Source: Peterkaempfera bronchialis
GTDB taxonomy: Bacteria; Actinomycetota; Actinomycetes; Streptomycetales; Streptomycetaceae
Direction: 5' to 3'
Assembly: GCF_003258605.2 (NCBI RefSeq)
Contig: NZ_CP031264.1
Coordinates: 2,852,001-2,916,000, forward strand
DNA: 64,000 nucleotides
Shown: positions 43,749-52,790 of the stretch, piece by piece
Layout of the letters: every line of letters begins with the position of its first letter
How positions within the stretch are numbered: position 1 is the first letter of the stretch
The notes under the pieces: model-generated
The model's database searches: none
What the model saw: the letters and a program-made list of their open reading frames with translations, nothing else
What the model was told of the DNA's origin: nothing
Made by a program: the position numbers and the translations under genes

Positions 43749-43786
43749 CCCGGTCGCCCGGACGGGTGTCCGTCCGGGCGACCGGG
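43749..43786 (-). terminator. 16-bp perfect hairpin after DUF3027 gene
   Basis: cccggtcgcccggacg (43749-43764) pairs with cgtccgggcgaccggg (43771-43786), loop ggtgtc. It lies between DUF3027 (stop 43849) and chaA (start 43700). Confidence 0.8.
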
Positions 43787-43848
43787 TCAGCGGGATGACG
43801 GGCCGTCAGGATCGCCAGACCGTCAGGGCCGTGAGGGCCGTCAAGGCC

Positions 43849-44769
43849 TCAGGAGTGGCCGAGCTCCTCGGCCGGGCCCTCGGGTTCCACCGAGCCGCCG
43901 GTGCGGTCGGGGTGGAGCGGCATGGGCTCGACGGCCAGCTCGTCCAGGATCGGCTCGGCGGGCTTGGGCGGGGTGGGCATGACCGCCGCCTCGGAGTGGC
44001 CGCCGCAGCCGAAGGCGAGCGACACCACCCGGCCGTCCGCCGGGCTGAACTCATTGCCGCAGATGCCGAATGCCTGCCCCAGCGAGCCGCCGATGGGGAT
44101 CAGGAAGCCGCAGGTGGTACAGGAGGCGGGGGCCGCCTGGGCCATGGGGGTGTGGGCGCCGTGGGACTTCTCCCAGCGGTCCGCGCCGAGGTGCAGCCCC
44201 AGCCGGGAGAGGACCCGGGGCCGGGTGAGGCCGAGCTCCCGGGCGACGGCGGCGATGGCGCCCCGGTCGGGGGCGGGCTGGATGTCGGCGGAGCGGTCGG
44301 AGACCTCCACGTCCTCGCCGGGGACGAAGGTGGCGGCGGAACCGCCCTCCGCCAGCGCGGAGTTCGGCGGCACCTCGTCCTCGCCGCTCCAGCCGGCCTC
44401 CAGCCGTACGTCGTCGGCGGCGGTCGGCAGCAGGTCGCCGGGGCCGAGGTCGCCGGGGAGCAGGCGCTCGCTCCAGGGCACCCACTCCGGTGCGAGCACC
44501 GCGTCGGGGCCGGGGAGCAGCACGGTCTCGTCCAGGGTCACCAGCTTGCTGCGCGAGGCGCGGGTGACCGTGACGGCCCAGCGCCAGCCCCGGTAGGCGG
44601 GCTCGCGGCAGGCGAAGGAGTGCGTGACGACGCGGTCCCCGTCGGCCTCCGCGCCGATGTACTCGCCGACCGCGTCCGCACCGGCCGCGTCGACCGCGGC
44701 GGCCCGGGCGATCTCGACGGCCTCGGCACAGAGCCGGTCAGGGGTACGGCTTCGCATCGCAGCACTCAC
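43849..44769 (-). CDS. DUF3027 family protein
   Basis: A 306-residue soluble protein. The N-terminal half (LCAEAVEIARAAAVDAAGAD, YRGWRWAVTVTRASRSKLVTLDE) and the middle (LLPGDLGPGDLLP) match actinobacterial DUF3027. The C-terminal third has CTTCGFLIPIGGSLGQAFGICGNEFSP and GCGGHSE, a likely zinc-binding CxxC...CxxN/C knuckle. Start ATG 44769. It is divergent from the MFS gene. No function is established that I know of. Confidence 0.82.
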   Translation of the reverse strand: MSAAMRSRTPDRLCAEAVEIARAAAVDAAGADAVGEYIGAEADGDRVVTHSFACREPAYRGWRWAVTVTRASRSKLVTLDETVLLPGPDAVLAPEWVPWSERLLPGDLGPGDLLPTAADDVRLEAGWSGEDEVPPNSALAEGGSAATFVPGEDVEVSDRSADIQPAPDRGAIAAVARELGLTRPRVLSRLGLHLGADRWEKSHGAHTPMAQAAPASCTTCGFLIPIGGSLGQAFGICGNEFSPADGRVVSLAFGCGGHSEAAVMPTPPKPAEPILDELAVEPMPLHPDRTGGSVEPEGPAEELGHS

Positions 44770-45062
44770 GAGAATCGATTCTCTCCCAATCCGTTCCCTG
44801 GTCCGCCGCTGACCCGCGTGCGGGGGCGACGGAGGATGTGACGGCCCGGCCGAGGGCGACGGCCGCCGTGATTCCTATTCTGCGGGACGAACCGGTCACC
44901 CGTGCCCCGCCCGCACCCGACAGCGGCGTCGTCCGCCGCGATGGGTGTGCGAGGGGCACGCTACCGGCCGGTCGTGCCCGGGGGACAGCCCGCCCAGGGC
45001 GACACCGGTCGATAAGGTGCGGAACCGGCGTGCGGAGCGGGGTTGTCGGGCAGGATGGCGGC

Positions 45063-46592
45063 GTGGCCGACGAAACATCGTCGCAGCACGCTCTGCACGA
45101 TCACGATCCGCAGGACCCCGGGTCGCCGCCCTCGGAGCGGGAGGGACCGGACGGGGCCGTCCCCCCTGCCCGCCGCACCTCCCGCCTGCGCCGTGCCCGG
45201 AGCGCGGTGCGCTCCGGGATGTCGGCGTTCGGCAGGGGCACCGGCCGGGTGGTGAACGGCACCGGGCGGCGGATCCGCCGGGCGACCTCGGCCGAGGGCG
45301 CGGGCGAGTCCGGGCTGGCGAAGCTGATCGAACTGCATGCGGTCAACTCGTTCGGCGACATGCTGATCACGATCGCGCTGGCCTCCACCATCTTCTTCTC
45401 GGTGCCGACCGGTGAGGCGCGCGGCCGGGTGGCGCTGTACCTGCTGATCACCATGGCGCCGTTCGCGCTGCTGGCGCCGGTGATCGGCCCGCTTCTTGAC
45501 CGGCTGCCGCACGGCCGGCGGGCGGCGATGGCGGTGTCGATGCTGGCCCGGGCGGTGCTGGCGTGGACCATGGCCGGGGTGATCAGCGGGGGCGGGATCG
45601 CGCTCTACCCGGAGGCGCTGGGGGTGCTGGTCGCCTCCAAGGCGTACGGGGTGGTCCGCAGCGTGGTCGTGCCCCGGCTGCTGCCCCATCAGGTGACGCT
45701 GGTGAAGGCCAACTCGCGGGTCACGCTGGCCGGGCTGATCGCCACCGGGGTGGCGGCGGTGGTCGGCGGGCTGCTGCATCTGCTGGGGCCGGGTTGGCCG
45801 CTGCGCGGCGCGTTCCTGGTCTTTGTCGCGGGGACGCTGCTGGCCTTCGCACTGCCGCCGACGGTGGACTCGGCGCAGGGCGAGAAGCGGGCGCTGCTGG
45901 TCAAGGAGGACGCGGCCGGTCCGCAGGAGGCGATCACCGACCAGGCGGCGCCCGTCGGCGAAGCGGCGTCCGAACGCGAGGAGCGGCTGCGGGAGCGGCC
46001 GCTCCGCTCGGTGGGCCCGTCGGTGCTGCTGGCGCTGCGCGCCGTGGCGGGGCTGCGCGGCCTCTCCGGGTTCCTCACCATGTTCCTGGCCTTTCTGCTG
46101 CGGGCCGACTCGGTGGGCGGGCTGCACCCGGGCGTGGCACTGGGCCTGGTCGCGGTGGCGGCCGGGATCGGCAATGCGCTGGGCTCGGTGCTGGGCTCCT
46201 GGCTGCGCACCCGGGGTCCGGAGGCGACGGTGACCGCGATGGTGGCGCTGGCGGTGGCGGCGACCGCCTGCGGGGCGCTCTGGTACGGGGTGCTGACCGT
46301 GACCCTGGTGGCGGCGTCCGCCGGGATCGCCCAGTCGCTGGGCAAGCTGGCGCTGGACGCGCTGATCCAGCGGGATGTGCCGGAGGAGGTGCGGACGTCG
46401 GCGTTCGCCCGTTCCGAGACGCTGATGCAGCTCTGCTGGGTGGCGGGCGGCGGCCTGGGCATCGTGCTGCCGCTCAATGGCGTGCTGGGGTTCGGCATCG
46501 CGGCCGGGATCATGGCGGTGACCCTGGGGTTCACCGTGTGGAGCCTCTTCGGACGTGATCGCGGCGGCACACCGCACCCCCGCGCGGCGTGA
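45063..46592 (+). CDS. MFS transporter of the futalosine neighbourhood
   Basis: 509 residues. A basic, soluble N-terminus (RRTSRLRRARSAVRSGMSAF) leads to 12 membrane helices, starting LAKLIELHAVNSFGDMLITIALASTIFFSVP, with PLLDRLPHGRRAAMA as the loop 2-3 motif. GTG 45063 lies six bases after CAGGAT (45051-45056), suggesting leaderless translation. It is followed by DUF2771, mqnB and mqnD in the same direction, a grouping conserved in streptomycetes from memory. Substrate unknown. Confidence 0.85.
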   Translation: MADETSSQHALHDHDPQDPGSPPSEREGPDGAVPPARRTSRLRRARSAVRSGMSAFGRGTGRVVNGTGRRIRRATSAEGAGESGLAKLIELHAVNSFGDMLITIALASTIFFSVPTGEARGRVALYLLITMAPFALLAPVIGPLLDRLPHGRRAAMAVSMLARAVLAWTMAGVISGGGIALYPEALGVLVASKAYGVVRSVVVPRLLPHQVTLVKANSRVTLAGLIATGVAAVVGGLLHLLGPGWPLRGAFLVFVAGTLLAFALPPTVDSAQGEKRALLVKEDAAGPQEAITDQAAPVGEAASEREERLRERPLRSVGPSVLLALRAVAGLRGLSGFLTMFLAFLLRADSVGGLHPGVALGLVAVAAGIGNALGSVLGSWLRTRGPEATVTAMVALAVAATACGALWYGVLTVTLVAASAGIAQSLGKLALDALIQRDVPEEVRTSAFARSETLMQLCWVAGGGLGIVLPLNGVLGFGIAAGIMAVTLGFTVWSLFGRDRGGTPHPRAA

Positions 46593-46619
46593 CGAGGGAT
46601 GACCGGTAGCCTCAGTGCC

Positions 46620-47141
46620 ATGAGCCTCAACAGCCGCGCCATTGCCGCCCTCGGCGCCGTCGTCGTGATCGGCGCCGGCACGGTGGGTTTCTCCGTCGCC
46701 CACGCGTCCAGCCAGGACAAGCCGCAGAACCGCCTGGTCACCCTGGTCGCGGGGACCGGCTCCGTCCACTCCGAGCCGACCTGCTGGAACGACGGCAAGC
46801 CGCTGGACGCCAAGGCCCAGGGCGACTGCCAGGCCAAGGCCGCCAAGCTGGAGAAGGACGGCAAGCTGCCGACCCTGGAGATGAACACCAGCGACCGGGT
46901 CGGCGTGGGCGTGGACCCCGTCATCGCGGACAAGGGCTGGTTCGCCTTCACCGACGGCGGCACCCAGGGTCAGGCGACGCTCGCCAGCGCCCGCAAGGGC
47001 AGCACCTTCTCCGGCGCCATCCCCGCCGCCAATGTGCTGAAGTCCACCGAGAAGACGCTGGTCACGGTCGTCGAGGCGGACACCAGGAGCGGCGACATCT
47101 TCGGCGTCTGGTACTTCACCCTGAAGAACACGGACATCTGA
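46620..47141 (+). CDS. DUF2771 exported protein
   Basis: 173 residues with a signal peptide (RAIAALGAVVVIGAGTVGFSVAHA) and a beta-rich extracytoplasmic domain containing two cysteines (PTCWNDG, GDCQAK) and the SGDIFGVWYFTLKN ending of DUF2771. TAGCCT (46607-46612) is seven bases before ATG 46620, so it probably has its own leaderless promoter within the gene string. Function unknown. Confidence 0.82.
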   Translation: MSLNSRAIAALGAVVVIGAGTVGFSVAHASSQDKPQNRLVTLVAGTGSVHSEPTCWNDGKPLDAKAQGDCQAKAAKLEKDGKLPTLEMNTSDRVGVGVDPVIADKGWFAFTDGGTQGQATLASARKGSTFSGAIPAANVLKSTEKTLVTVVEADTRSGDIFGVWYFTLKNTDI

Positions 47142-47158
47142 GCGGCCTCCGCTCCACC

Positions 47159-47950
47159 ATGAGCGAGACGCCGCACAGCAGTGGACAGCCGGGCCCGGCA
47201 GTGGCCCGGCTGCTCGTCGTCACCGCCGTGGCGGCGGAGGCCGAGGCGGTGCTGCGCGGCGCCGACCCGCGCGGCGGCCACCGGCCGCACCGGACGCCCG
47301 CCCTGCACTGGGTGACGGCCCGCCCGGAGTCGCCCGCCGCCGAGGTGGAGGTCGAGGTCGTCGCGGGCGGCGTCGGCCCGGCCGCCGCCGCTGCCGCCAC
47401 CGCCACCGCCTGCTGCGGAGCCCGCTATGACCTGGTCGTCTCGGCCGGGATCGCGGGCGGCTTCGCCCCGGCCGCGCCGGTCGGCTCGGCGGTGGTGGCC
47501 GACGCCGTACTGGCGGCCGACCTGGGCGCCACCACGGCCGAGGGGTTCAGCGACGTCACCGAGCTGGGCTTCGGCACCGTACGGCACACCCCGCCGCCCG
47601 CCGCCGTGGCGCTGGCCGCCGGGGCGCTGCGCGCCGCCGGGATCGACACCGCCGTGGGGCCGGTGCTGACCGTCTCCACGGTCACCGGCACCGCCGACCG
47701 CACCGCCGAGCTGGCGGGGCGGCACGCGGGCGCGGTGGCCGAGGCGATGGAGGGGTTCGGGGTGGCGGAGGCGGCGGCCCGGCACGGGCTGCCGCTGCTG
47801 GAACTGCGCACGGTGTCCAACCCGGTGGGCCCGCGCGACCGCGCCGCCTGGCGGATCGGCGAGGCGCTGGCGGCGCTGGAGCGGGTGTTCGCCGCGCTGC
47901 CGTACCGGGAACTGATCGACGCCGCCGCGCAGGAGAGAGGCCGACCATGA
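47159..47950 (+). CDS. mqnB: Futalosine hydrolase
   Basis: Releases hypoxanthine from futalosine to give dehypoxanthinyl futalosine in the alternative menaquinone pathway. The 263-residue nucleoside-phosphorylase fold shows LLVVTAVAAEAEAVLRG at the N-terminus, VVAGGVGPAAAAAAT, LVVSAGIAGGFAP, and the purine-binding VAEAMEGFGVAEAAARHGLP motif with RTVSNPVGPRDR. It overlaps mqnD by ATGA (47947-47950). Confidence 0.92.
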   Translation: MSETPHSSGQPGPAVARLLVVTAVAAEAEAVLRGADPRGGHRPHRTPALHWVTARPESPAAEVEVEVVAGGVGPAAAAAATATACCGARYDLVVSAGIAGGFAPAAPVGSAVVADAVLAADLGATTAEGFSDVTELGFGTVRHTPPPAAVALAAGALRAAGIDTAVGPVLTVSTVTGTADRTAELAGRHAGAVAEAMEGFGVAEAAARHGLPLLELRTVSNPVGPRDRAAWRIGEALAALERVFAALPYRELIDAAAQERGRP

Positions 47951-48849
47951 CCGAGCAGACGCCGTTCCCGGAGGCGGGGCCCGCCGGTCCGGCCGACCGA
48001 CTCTCGGTCGCCTACTCGCCCTGCCCCAATGACACCTTTGTCTTCCATGCCTGGGCGCACGGCCTGGTACCCGGCGCGACCGCGCCCGAGGTGACCTTCG
48101 CCGACATCGACATCACCAATGGGCTGGCCGAGCGCGGCGCGCTGGATGTGCTCAAGATCTCCTACGCCGCCCTGCCCTGGGTGCTCGACCGGTACGCCCT
48201 GCTGCCCTGCGGCGGTGCGCTGGGCCGTGGCTGCGGCCCGCTGGTGCTCACCGGTCCGGACGCGCCGGACGACCCGGCGGCGCTGGCCGGCAAGGTGGTC
48301 GCGGTGCCGAGCGAGCGGTCCACCGCCTATCTGCTCTTCCGCCTCTGGGCGGCCAAGGCGGTCCCCGGCGGGCTGGGCGAGGTCCGGGTGCTGCCGTTCC
48401 ACGAGATCATGCCGGCGGTGCGGGACGGCGCGGTCGACGCCGGTCTGGTGATCCATGAGGCCCGCTTCACCTATGGGCAGTACGGCCTGCGCCGCCTCGC
48501 CGACATGGGCGAGGCATGGGAGGCCGACACCGGCCTGCCGATCCCGCTGGGCGCGATCGTGGCCCGGCGCTCGCTGGGCCGCGACCGGCTGCTGGCCCTG
48601 GCCGACACCGTACGGGCCTCGGTGCGGGCGGCCTGGGACGACCCGGCCGCCTCCCGGGAGTACGTACTGGCGCATGCCCAGGAGATGGACCCGGCCGTCG
48701 CCGACCAGCACATCGGGCTCTATGTCAACGAGTTCACCGCCGACCTGGGCGAGGACGGCTACGCCGCCGTACGCGGGCTGCTCACCCGGGCCGCCGCCGA
48801 GGGCCTGGTCCCGGCCGTCACCCCGGACGCGCTGGCCTTCCCTGCCTGA
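47947..48849 (+). CDS. mqnD: 1,4-Dihydroxy-6-naphthoate synthase
   Basis: Converts cyclic dehypoxanthinyl futalosine to 1,4-dihydroxy-6-naphthoate. The 300-residue periplasmic-binding-protein-like fold carries LSVAYSPCPNDTFVFHAWAHG at the start, DVLKISYAALPW, a GGALGRGCGPLVL segment, and AVDAGLVIHEARFTYGQYGL. Translationally coupled to mqnB. The other steps (mqnA, mqnC) are outside the window, as usual in streptomycetes. A hairpin follows the stop. Confidence 0.93.
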   Translation: MTEQTPFPEAGPAGPADRLSVAYSPCPNDTFVFHAWAHGLVPGATAPEVTFADIDITNGLAERGALDVLKISYAALPWVLDRYALLPCGGALGRGCGPLVLTGPDAPDDPAALAGKVVAVPSERSTAYLLFRLWAAKAVPGGLGEVRVLPFHEIMPAVRDGAVDAGLVIHEARFTYGQYGLRRLADMGEAWEADTGLPIPLGAIVARRSLGRDRLLALADTVRASVRAAWDDPAASREYVLAHAQEMDPAVADQHIGLYVNEFTADLGEDGYAAVRGLLTRAAAEGLVPAVTPDALAFPA

Positions 48850-48876
48850 CGCACCGTCAGTACCCGGCTGACAGTG

Positions 48877-48910
48877 CGGCGCCGTCTCCCTGGCCGGGGA
48901 GGCGGCGCCG
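48877..48910. terminator. Bidirectional hairpin between mqnD and cold-shock gene
   Basis: cggcgccg (48877-48884) pairs with cggcgccg (48903-48910), with tctccc/gggga inside. It sits between two convergent genes. Confidence 0.7.
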
Positions 48911-48915
48911 GGCCG

Positions 48916-49299
48916 TCAGACGTCGAACTGGTCCGCCACCGCCCGCAGCAGGGTGGCCAGCTTCTGCCCGGCCGGCTTGTTCGGGTAGCGGCCGTGCTGA
49001 AGGCCGGGCAGCACCGCGTCCAGGGTGGAGATCAGATCCTGCACGATCGGCGCCATCTCGTCCGGCTTGCGCCGCTGCGCCGCGGCGACCGACGGCGGGG
49101 TGTCCAGCAGGGCCACCGACAGCGCCTGGTCCCCCCGGTGGCCCGCCACCACGCCGAACTCCACGCGCTGCCCCGGCTTGAGCGTGGTCACGCCGTCGGG
49201 CAGCGCCTTGGAGTGCACGAAGACGTCACCGCCGTCGTCGCGGGAGAGGAAGCCGAAGCCCTTCTCGCTGTTGAACCACTTGACCTTGCCGGTAGGCAC
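48916..49299 (-). CDS. Cold-shock domain protein with C-terminal extension
   Basis: 127 residues. A full cold-shock domain (GKVKWFNSEKGFGFLSRDDG with the RNP1-like KGFGFL and RNP2-like DVFVHSKAL) covers residues 1-62. It is followed by an actinobacterial helical extension (PIVQDLISTLDAVLPGLQHG, KLATLLRAVADQFDV). It binds single-stranded RNA or DNA; the extension may mediate dimerisation. ATG 49299 is preceded by gaggtcttccgtgcc. The 320-base space upstream to 49621 holds no other gene I can support. Confidence 0.9.
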   Translation of the reverse strand: MPTGKVKWFNSEKGFGFLSRDDGGDVFVHSKALPDGVTTLKPGQRVEFGVVAGHRGDQALSVALLDTPPSVAAAQRRKPDEMAPIVQDLISTLDAVLPGLQHGRYPNKPAGQKLATLLRAVADQFDV

Positions 49300-49620
49300 G
49301 GAAGACCTCGTCCTGGTGTGTGAGGGATGTCGGGGTGTCCGACGACCGCTGGCGGGTGGATGGGCGCCCGCGCCCGGTCGGGGCGGCGCGGTACAGGCTG
49401 GCCTGCGTGAAGCTAGCAGGCAGTCGCAAGGTTAACGGGCCGCGCCTCGGGCGACCGTGCGGTGCGCGCACCGCCTGCTCCGCCCGGACCTCGGCGCCCC
49501 GCAGATCTGGCGCTCCGGGCACGCCCGGGCGGCGGTGACACGCTGCTCATGGGACGCACCCCCCGGTCCGGACGCCGGGGTCCGGATCGACCCCGTGCGT
49601 GACGTGCATACCCTGGTGGG

Positions 49621-49851
49621 GTGAGCACCGAAACCCGCCACCCCGGCGACGCACTCGTCCGTGCCGGCACCGTCGTCTTCATCGTCGGCGCCGTGGCCAC
49701 CATCGCCACCTTCGTCCCGCTCTTCCTGGACCTCACCCGGCTGCCGACCGCCGCGTACTGGGTCAGCATGCTGATGCCGGTGGGCTTTCTGCTGGCCCTG
49801 ACCGGGCTGCTGCGCTCGGCCCGCGCCCAGCACCGGCACACCGCCGGCTGA
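49621..49851 (+). CDS. Small two-helix membrane protein
   Basis: 76 residues, with helices AGTVVFIVGAVATIATFVPLF (about 15-35) and YWVSMLMPVGFLLALTGLL (about 46-64) and a basic C-terminus RSARAQHRH. TACCCT (49609-49614) is six bases from GTG 49621, indicating leaderless translation. It resembles conserved small membrane proteins found next to cold-shock genes in streptomycetes; function unknown. Confidence 0.72.
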   Translation: MSTETRHPGDALVRAGTVVFIVGAVATIATFVPLFLDLTRLPTAAYWVSMLMPVGFLLALTGLLRSARAQHRHTAG

Positions 49852-49967
49852 CCCGCCCCGGGCGGGCGGCTGCCGGAATTCGCCCCTGCGACCGGCCGCT
49901 TCTGCTCTACGGTAGGCGGCACGGTGAGGACCGAGGGGACCTGGCCGAGGGGACCTGAGGGGGCCGG

Positions 49968-50390
49968 ATGGACGCCGAGTTGATGGCGCTGTCTTCCACG
50001 GCGGCGACGACGGTGGTCGGGCTGCTGGCGACGGACGCCTGGGAGCAGGCGCGGCATGCGATGGGGTCGCTCTGGCGCCGGGTGCACCCGCAGCGGGCCG
50101 AGACCGTGGAGGCCGAGCTCACCGAGGCCCGGGCCGAGGTGCTGGCCGCCCGCGCCTCCGGCGACGAGCAGGCGGAGCAGGCACTGGTCGAGGAGTGGCA
50201 AAGCCGACTGCGGCGGCTGCTGGCGGCCGATCCGCAGCTGGCCGACGAGATGCGGCGGATCGTGGCGGAGTTCGCCGCCGAGCCGCCGTCGGGCGACGGC
50301 ACGCCCGGGACGGTACGGCAGGACGCCAAGGCATCCCATGGGTCGCGGGTCTACCAGGCGGGGCGCGACCTGCATGTGACCGGGCAGTGA
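49968..50390 (+). CDS. Helical protein with C-terminal YQAGRD motif (copy 2)
   Basis: A 140-residue homologue of the 17650-18057 product: TDAWEQARHAMGSLWRRVHP and VEEWQSRLRRLLAADPQLAD align with its helices, and the C-terminus is HGSRVYQAGRDLHVTGQ in place of STVNQAGGNITIVTTK. Its TGA overlaps the GTG of the next frame (50387-50390), which encodes a STAND NTPase fragment, so it was the first gene of a sensor operon. Similar YQAGRD-ended proteins are common beside NTPases in streptomycetes; no name known to me. Likely adaptor that docks through the short beta-prone tail (inference). Confidence 0.72.
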   Translation: MDAELMALSSTAATTVVGLLATDAWEQARHAMGSLWRRVHPQRAETVEAELTEARAEVLAARASGDEQAEQALVEEWQSRLRRLLAADPQLADEMRRIVAEFAAEPPSGDGTPGTVRQDAKASHGSRVYQAGRDLHVTGQ

Positions 50391-50950
50391 CCCCGACCGC
50401 CCACCCGGTGGCCGCCCTCGCCGCCCGGCTGGCGACGCTGACCGGCGAACCGGCGGACCGGGTGGAGGAGGCGCTGCGCAGCGAGCCGCAGCGGGTCGCC
50501 GACGCGCTCCGTACCGCCCTGGCGCCACGGTTCGCCGGGGCGGACTCCTGGCGCATCGTGCTCATCGTGGACCAGCTGGAAGAGCTCTTCACGCTCTGCG
50601 AGGAGGCCGCCGAACGGCTCCGCTTCCTGGACCTGCTGGAACTGCTCTCCACCCCGGGGCCCGGCGGTGCGGAACCGATCGCGCTGCCGGTCTACGGCCT
50701 GCGCGCCGACTTCTACGCCCGCTGCGCCGACCACCCGCTGCTGCGCACCGCCCTCCAGGGGCATCAGGTCTTCGTCGGGCCGATGTCGCGCGACGAGCTG
50801 CTGGACGCCATCCGGCTGCCCGCCCGGTCCGTCGGCCTGGAGCTGGAGCCGGGCCTGGAGGAGCTGCTGCTGCGCGACCTCGGCGTTCCGCCGGCCGACG
50901 CCGGGACTGCCGGTGCGGCTCGGCTGCCCCTGACCCGGGGGGCGGATCAG
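50387..50950 (+). pseudogene. nSTAND NTPase, truncated at both ends
   Basis: The frame begins MTPTAHPVAALAARLATLTG, homologous to the region after Walker A of the caspase-STAND protein. It continues with Walker B VLIVDQLEELFTLC, LRADFYARC and the SVGLELEPGLEELLLRDLG helix, then breaks off after AARLPL. The FHGR entry, Walker A and everything beyond the NTPase core are missing. The frame then runs antisense into the HAD gene. Two near-identical words (ggcggatcagccgacc, at 50941 and 50962) mark the 3' junction. An internal deletion after the coupled start is the simplest explanation. Confidence 0.75.
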
Positions 50951-50967
50951 CCGACCCGGAGGGCGGA

Positions 50968-51615
50968 TCAGCCGACCGGGGACGGCGCGGATGCGAGGTG
51001 GCCGGCCAGCCAGTCGGGGAAGGCGGTGAGGTCGGGCAGCACCGCGTCGGCGCCCGCCTCGCGCAGGGCCCGCACCCCGTACGGGCCGGTGGCCACCGCC
51101 ACCGCCAGGGCGTCGGCGGCGCGGGCGCCGGTGATGTCGCCGAGGTGGTCGCCGACGTACACCGAGGCGCCCTCGCCGCGCAGTGCGTCGCCCTTCTGCT
51201 GCGCCCAGACGGACCCGATCAGGGCGTCCACCGCGATGCCGACGTGGTCCAGATGGAGCCGGGCGTTGGGGCCGTGCTTGCCGGTGACCACGACCACCCG
51301 GCCGCCGTGTCCGCGCACCGCCGCCACGGCCTCCCGGGCGCCGGGCAGCGGGACGCAGGCGGGCACCGCGATGTGCACATACAGCTCCCGGTAGCGGTCG
51401 GCGACCTCGTCGACCCGCTCCTCGGGGAACCAGTTCACCAGCTCCGCCTCCAGCGGCGGGCCGAGCCGGGTGACGATCAGGGCGCTGTCGATCCAGACCC
51501 CGGTCTCCGCCGCGATGGCGTCATAGGTGGCCTTGATGCCGGGCCGGGTGTCGAGCAGGGTCATATCGAGGTCGAAGCCGACCGTCAGCGGAGCGCCGGG
51601 CGTCAGAGCTGCCAT
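50968..51615 (-). CDS. HAD-family phosphatase
   Basis: A 215-residue haloacid-dehalogenase hydrolase like phosphoglycolate phosphatase. Motif I is VGFDLDMTLLDTRPG with nucleophile and acid Asp, motif II VVVVTGKHG, and motifs III/IV AQQKGDALRGEGASVYVGDHLGDI. The cap domain follows motif I. ATG 51615 is seven bases from TAGGGT (complement 51623-51628), suggesting a leaderless mRNA; GTG 51624 would add three residues. Substrate unknown. Its 3' end abuts the broken STAND gene. Confidence 0.88.
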   Translation of the reverse strand: MAALTPGAPLTVGFDLDMTLLDTRPGIKATYDAIAAETGVWIDSALIVTRLGPPLEAELVNWFPEERVDEVADRYRELYVHIAVPACVPLPGAREAVAAVRGHGGRVVVVTGKHGPNARLHLDHVGIAVDALIGSVWAQQKGDALRGEGASVYVGDHLGDITGARAADALAVAVATGPYGVRALREAGADAVLPDLTAFPDWLAGHLASAPSPVG

Positions 51616-51692
51616 GGCCCCCACCCTAAGGCCCCGATTCGGCGGTCCCGGTTCCGGCTTCCGGCGGACTTGTGCGGCCTCCGGACTGCGAC

Positions 51693-51711
51693 TTAGCTTT
51701 GCCTCAGCTCA
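51693..51711 (+). promoter_or_regulatory. Iron-box-like site before the Fe ABC operon
   Basis: TTAGCTTTGCCTCAGCTCA matches the DtxR-family (DmdR1/IdeR) iron box TTAGGTTAGGCTAACCTAA at 13 of 19 positions and lies just upstream of the first permease start. It predicts repression by the iron-loaded regulator. Confidence 0.55.
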
Positions 51712-51716
51712 GTGAG

Positions 51717-52790
51717 ATGGGACCGATGGCCGAGACGACCGCACACCCCCGCACCCCGCTGCCACCGGACCCCTCGCCTCCCCCCGGACGCCCGCTGGCC
51801 GCACGCCGGGCCGCTCTGGTCGCCGCAGCCGTCGCCCTGCTGGCGGTGGGCGCGCTGCTGAGCCTGGCGGTCGGCAGCCGCCCGATCTCCCCCGCGCACG
51901 TCTGGGCGGCGCTGCTGCACGGCGGCGACTCCCCCGACGCCGTCGTCGTACGGCAGCTGCGGCTGCCCCGGACCGCCGTCGGCCTCGCCGTCGGGGCGGC
52001 GCTCGGCACGGCCGGTGCCGTGATGCAGGGCATCACCCGCAACCCGATCGCCGACCCGGGCATCCTCGGGGTGAGCCAGGGCGCTGCGGCGGGGGTGGTC
52101 TTCGCGATCTCCGTGGTGGGGGTGGAGTCCCTCGCCGGGTACACCTGGTTCGGCTTCCTGGGCGCGCTGATCGCCTCCGCCGTCGTGTACGGGCTGGCCG
52201 GGCGCGGCCGGGGCGGGGCGACGCCGGTGAAGCTGGCGCTGGCCGGTGCGGCCCTCGCCGCCTTCATCACCTCGCTGATCACCGCCGTGCTCACCACCGA
52301 CGCCGCCACCCTGGACCAGTTCCGGTTCTGGCAGGTCGGCTCGCTCTCCGGCCGCACCTCCGACGTGGCGTGGCAGCTGCTGCCGTTCCTCGCCGTGGGG
52401 CTGCTGCTCTGCTTCTCCGTCGCCCGGGGTCTGGACTCCCTGGCCCTGGGCGAGGACACGGCGCGCGGCCTCGGCTCCCGTACCGGCACCGTACGGGCCG
52501 TCGGCGCGCTCGGCGCCACCGTGCTCACCGGGTCGGCGGTGGCCGCCGCCGGGCCGATCGCCTTTGTCGGCCTGGCCGTGCCGCACGCCGCCCGCGCGCT
52601 GGTGGGCAGCGGCCACCGCTCGGTGCTCACCCTGTCCGCGCTGCTCGGCCCGGCGCTGCTGCTGTTCGCGGACACCCTGGGCCGCCTGATGCTGCCGCCG
52701 TCCGAGGTGCCCGCCGGGGTGATGACCGCGCTGGTCGGCGTGCCGGTGCTGATCGTCCTGGTACGCCGCAAGGCGGTGGTGGCCGCATGA
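51717..52790 (+). CDS. Iron-siderophore ABC permease 1 (FecCD family)
   Basis: 357 residues, about ten membrane helices. FecCD hallmarks: [41 protein letters not shown] and the EAA-like [19 protein letters not shown] loop that contacts the ATPase. It forms a heterodimer with the next gene product to import ferric siderophores. ATG 51717 or 51726 (nine bases later) are both possible. An iron-box-like site overlaps the promoter. It is coupled to permease 2 by ATGA. Confidence 0.9.
   Translation: MGPMAETTAHPRTPLPPDPSPPPGRPLAARRAALVAAAVALLAVGALLSLAVGSRPISPAHVWAALLHGGDSPDAVVVRQLRLPRTAVGLAVGAALGTAGAVMQGITRNPIADPGILGVSQGAAAGVVFAISVVGVESLAGYTWFGFLGALIASAVVYGLAGRGRGGATPVKLALAGAALAAFITSLITAVLTTDAATLDQFRFWQVGSLSGRTSDVAWQLLPFLAVGLLLCFSVARGLDSLALGEDTARGLGSRTGTVRAVGALGATVLTGSAVAAAGPIAFVGLAVPHAARALVGSGHRSVLTLSALLGPALLLFADTLGRLMLPPSEVPAGVMTALVGVPVLIVLVRRKAVVAA

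Noticed and set aside
50387-51394. A functional 335-residue STAND protein extending to 51394
   Set aside because: Beyond about 50950 the frame is antisense to the HAD phosphatase gene, and Walker A is missing.
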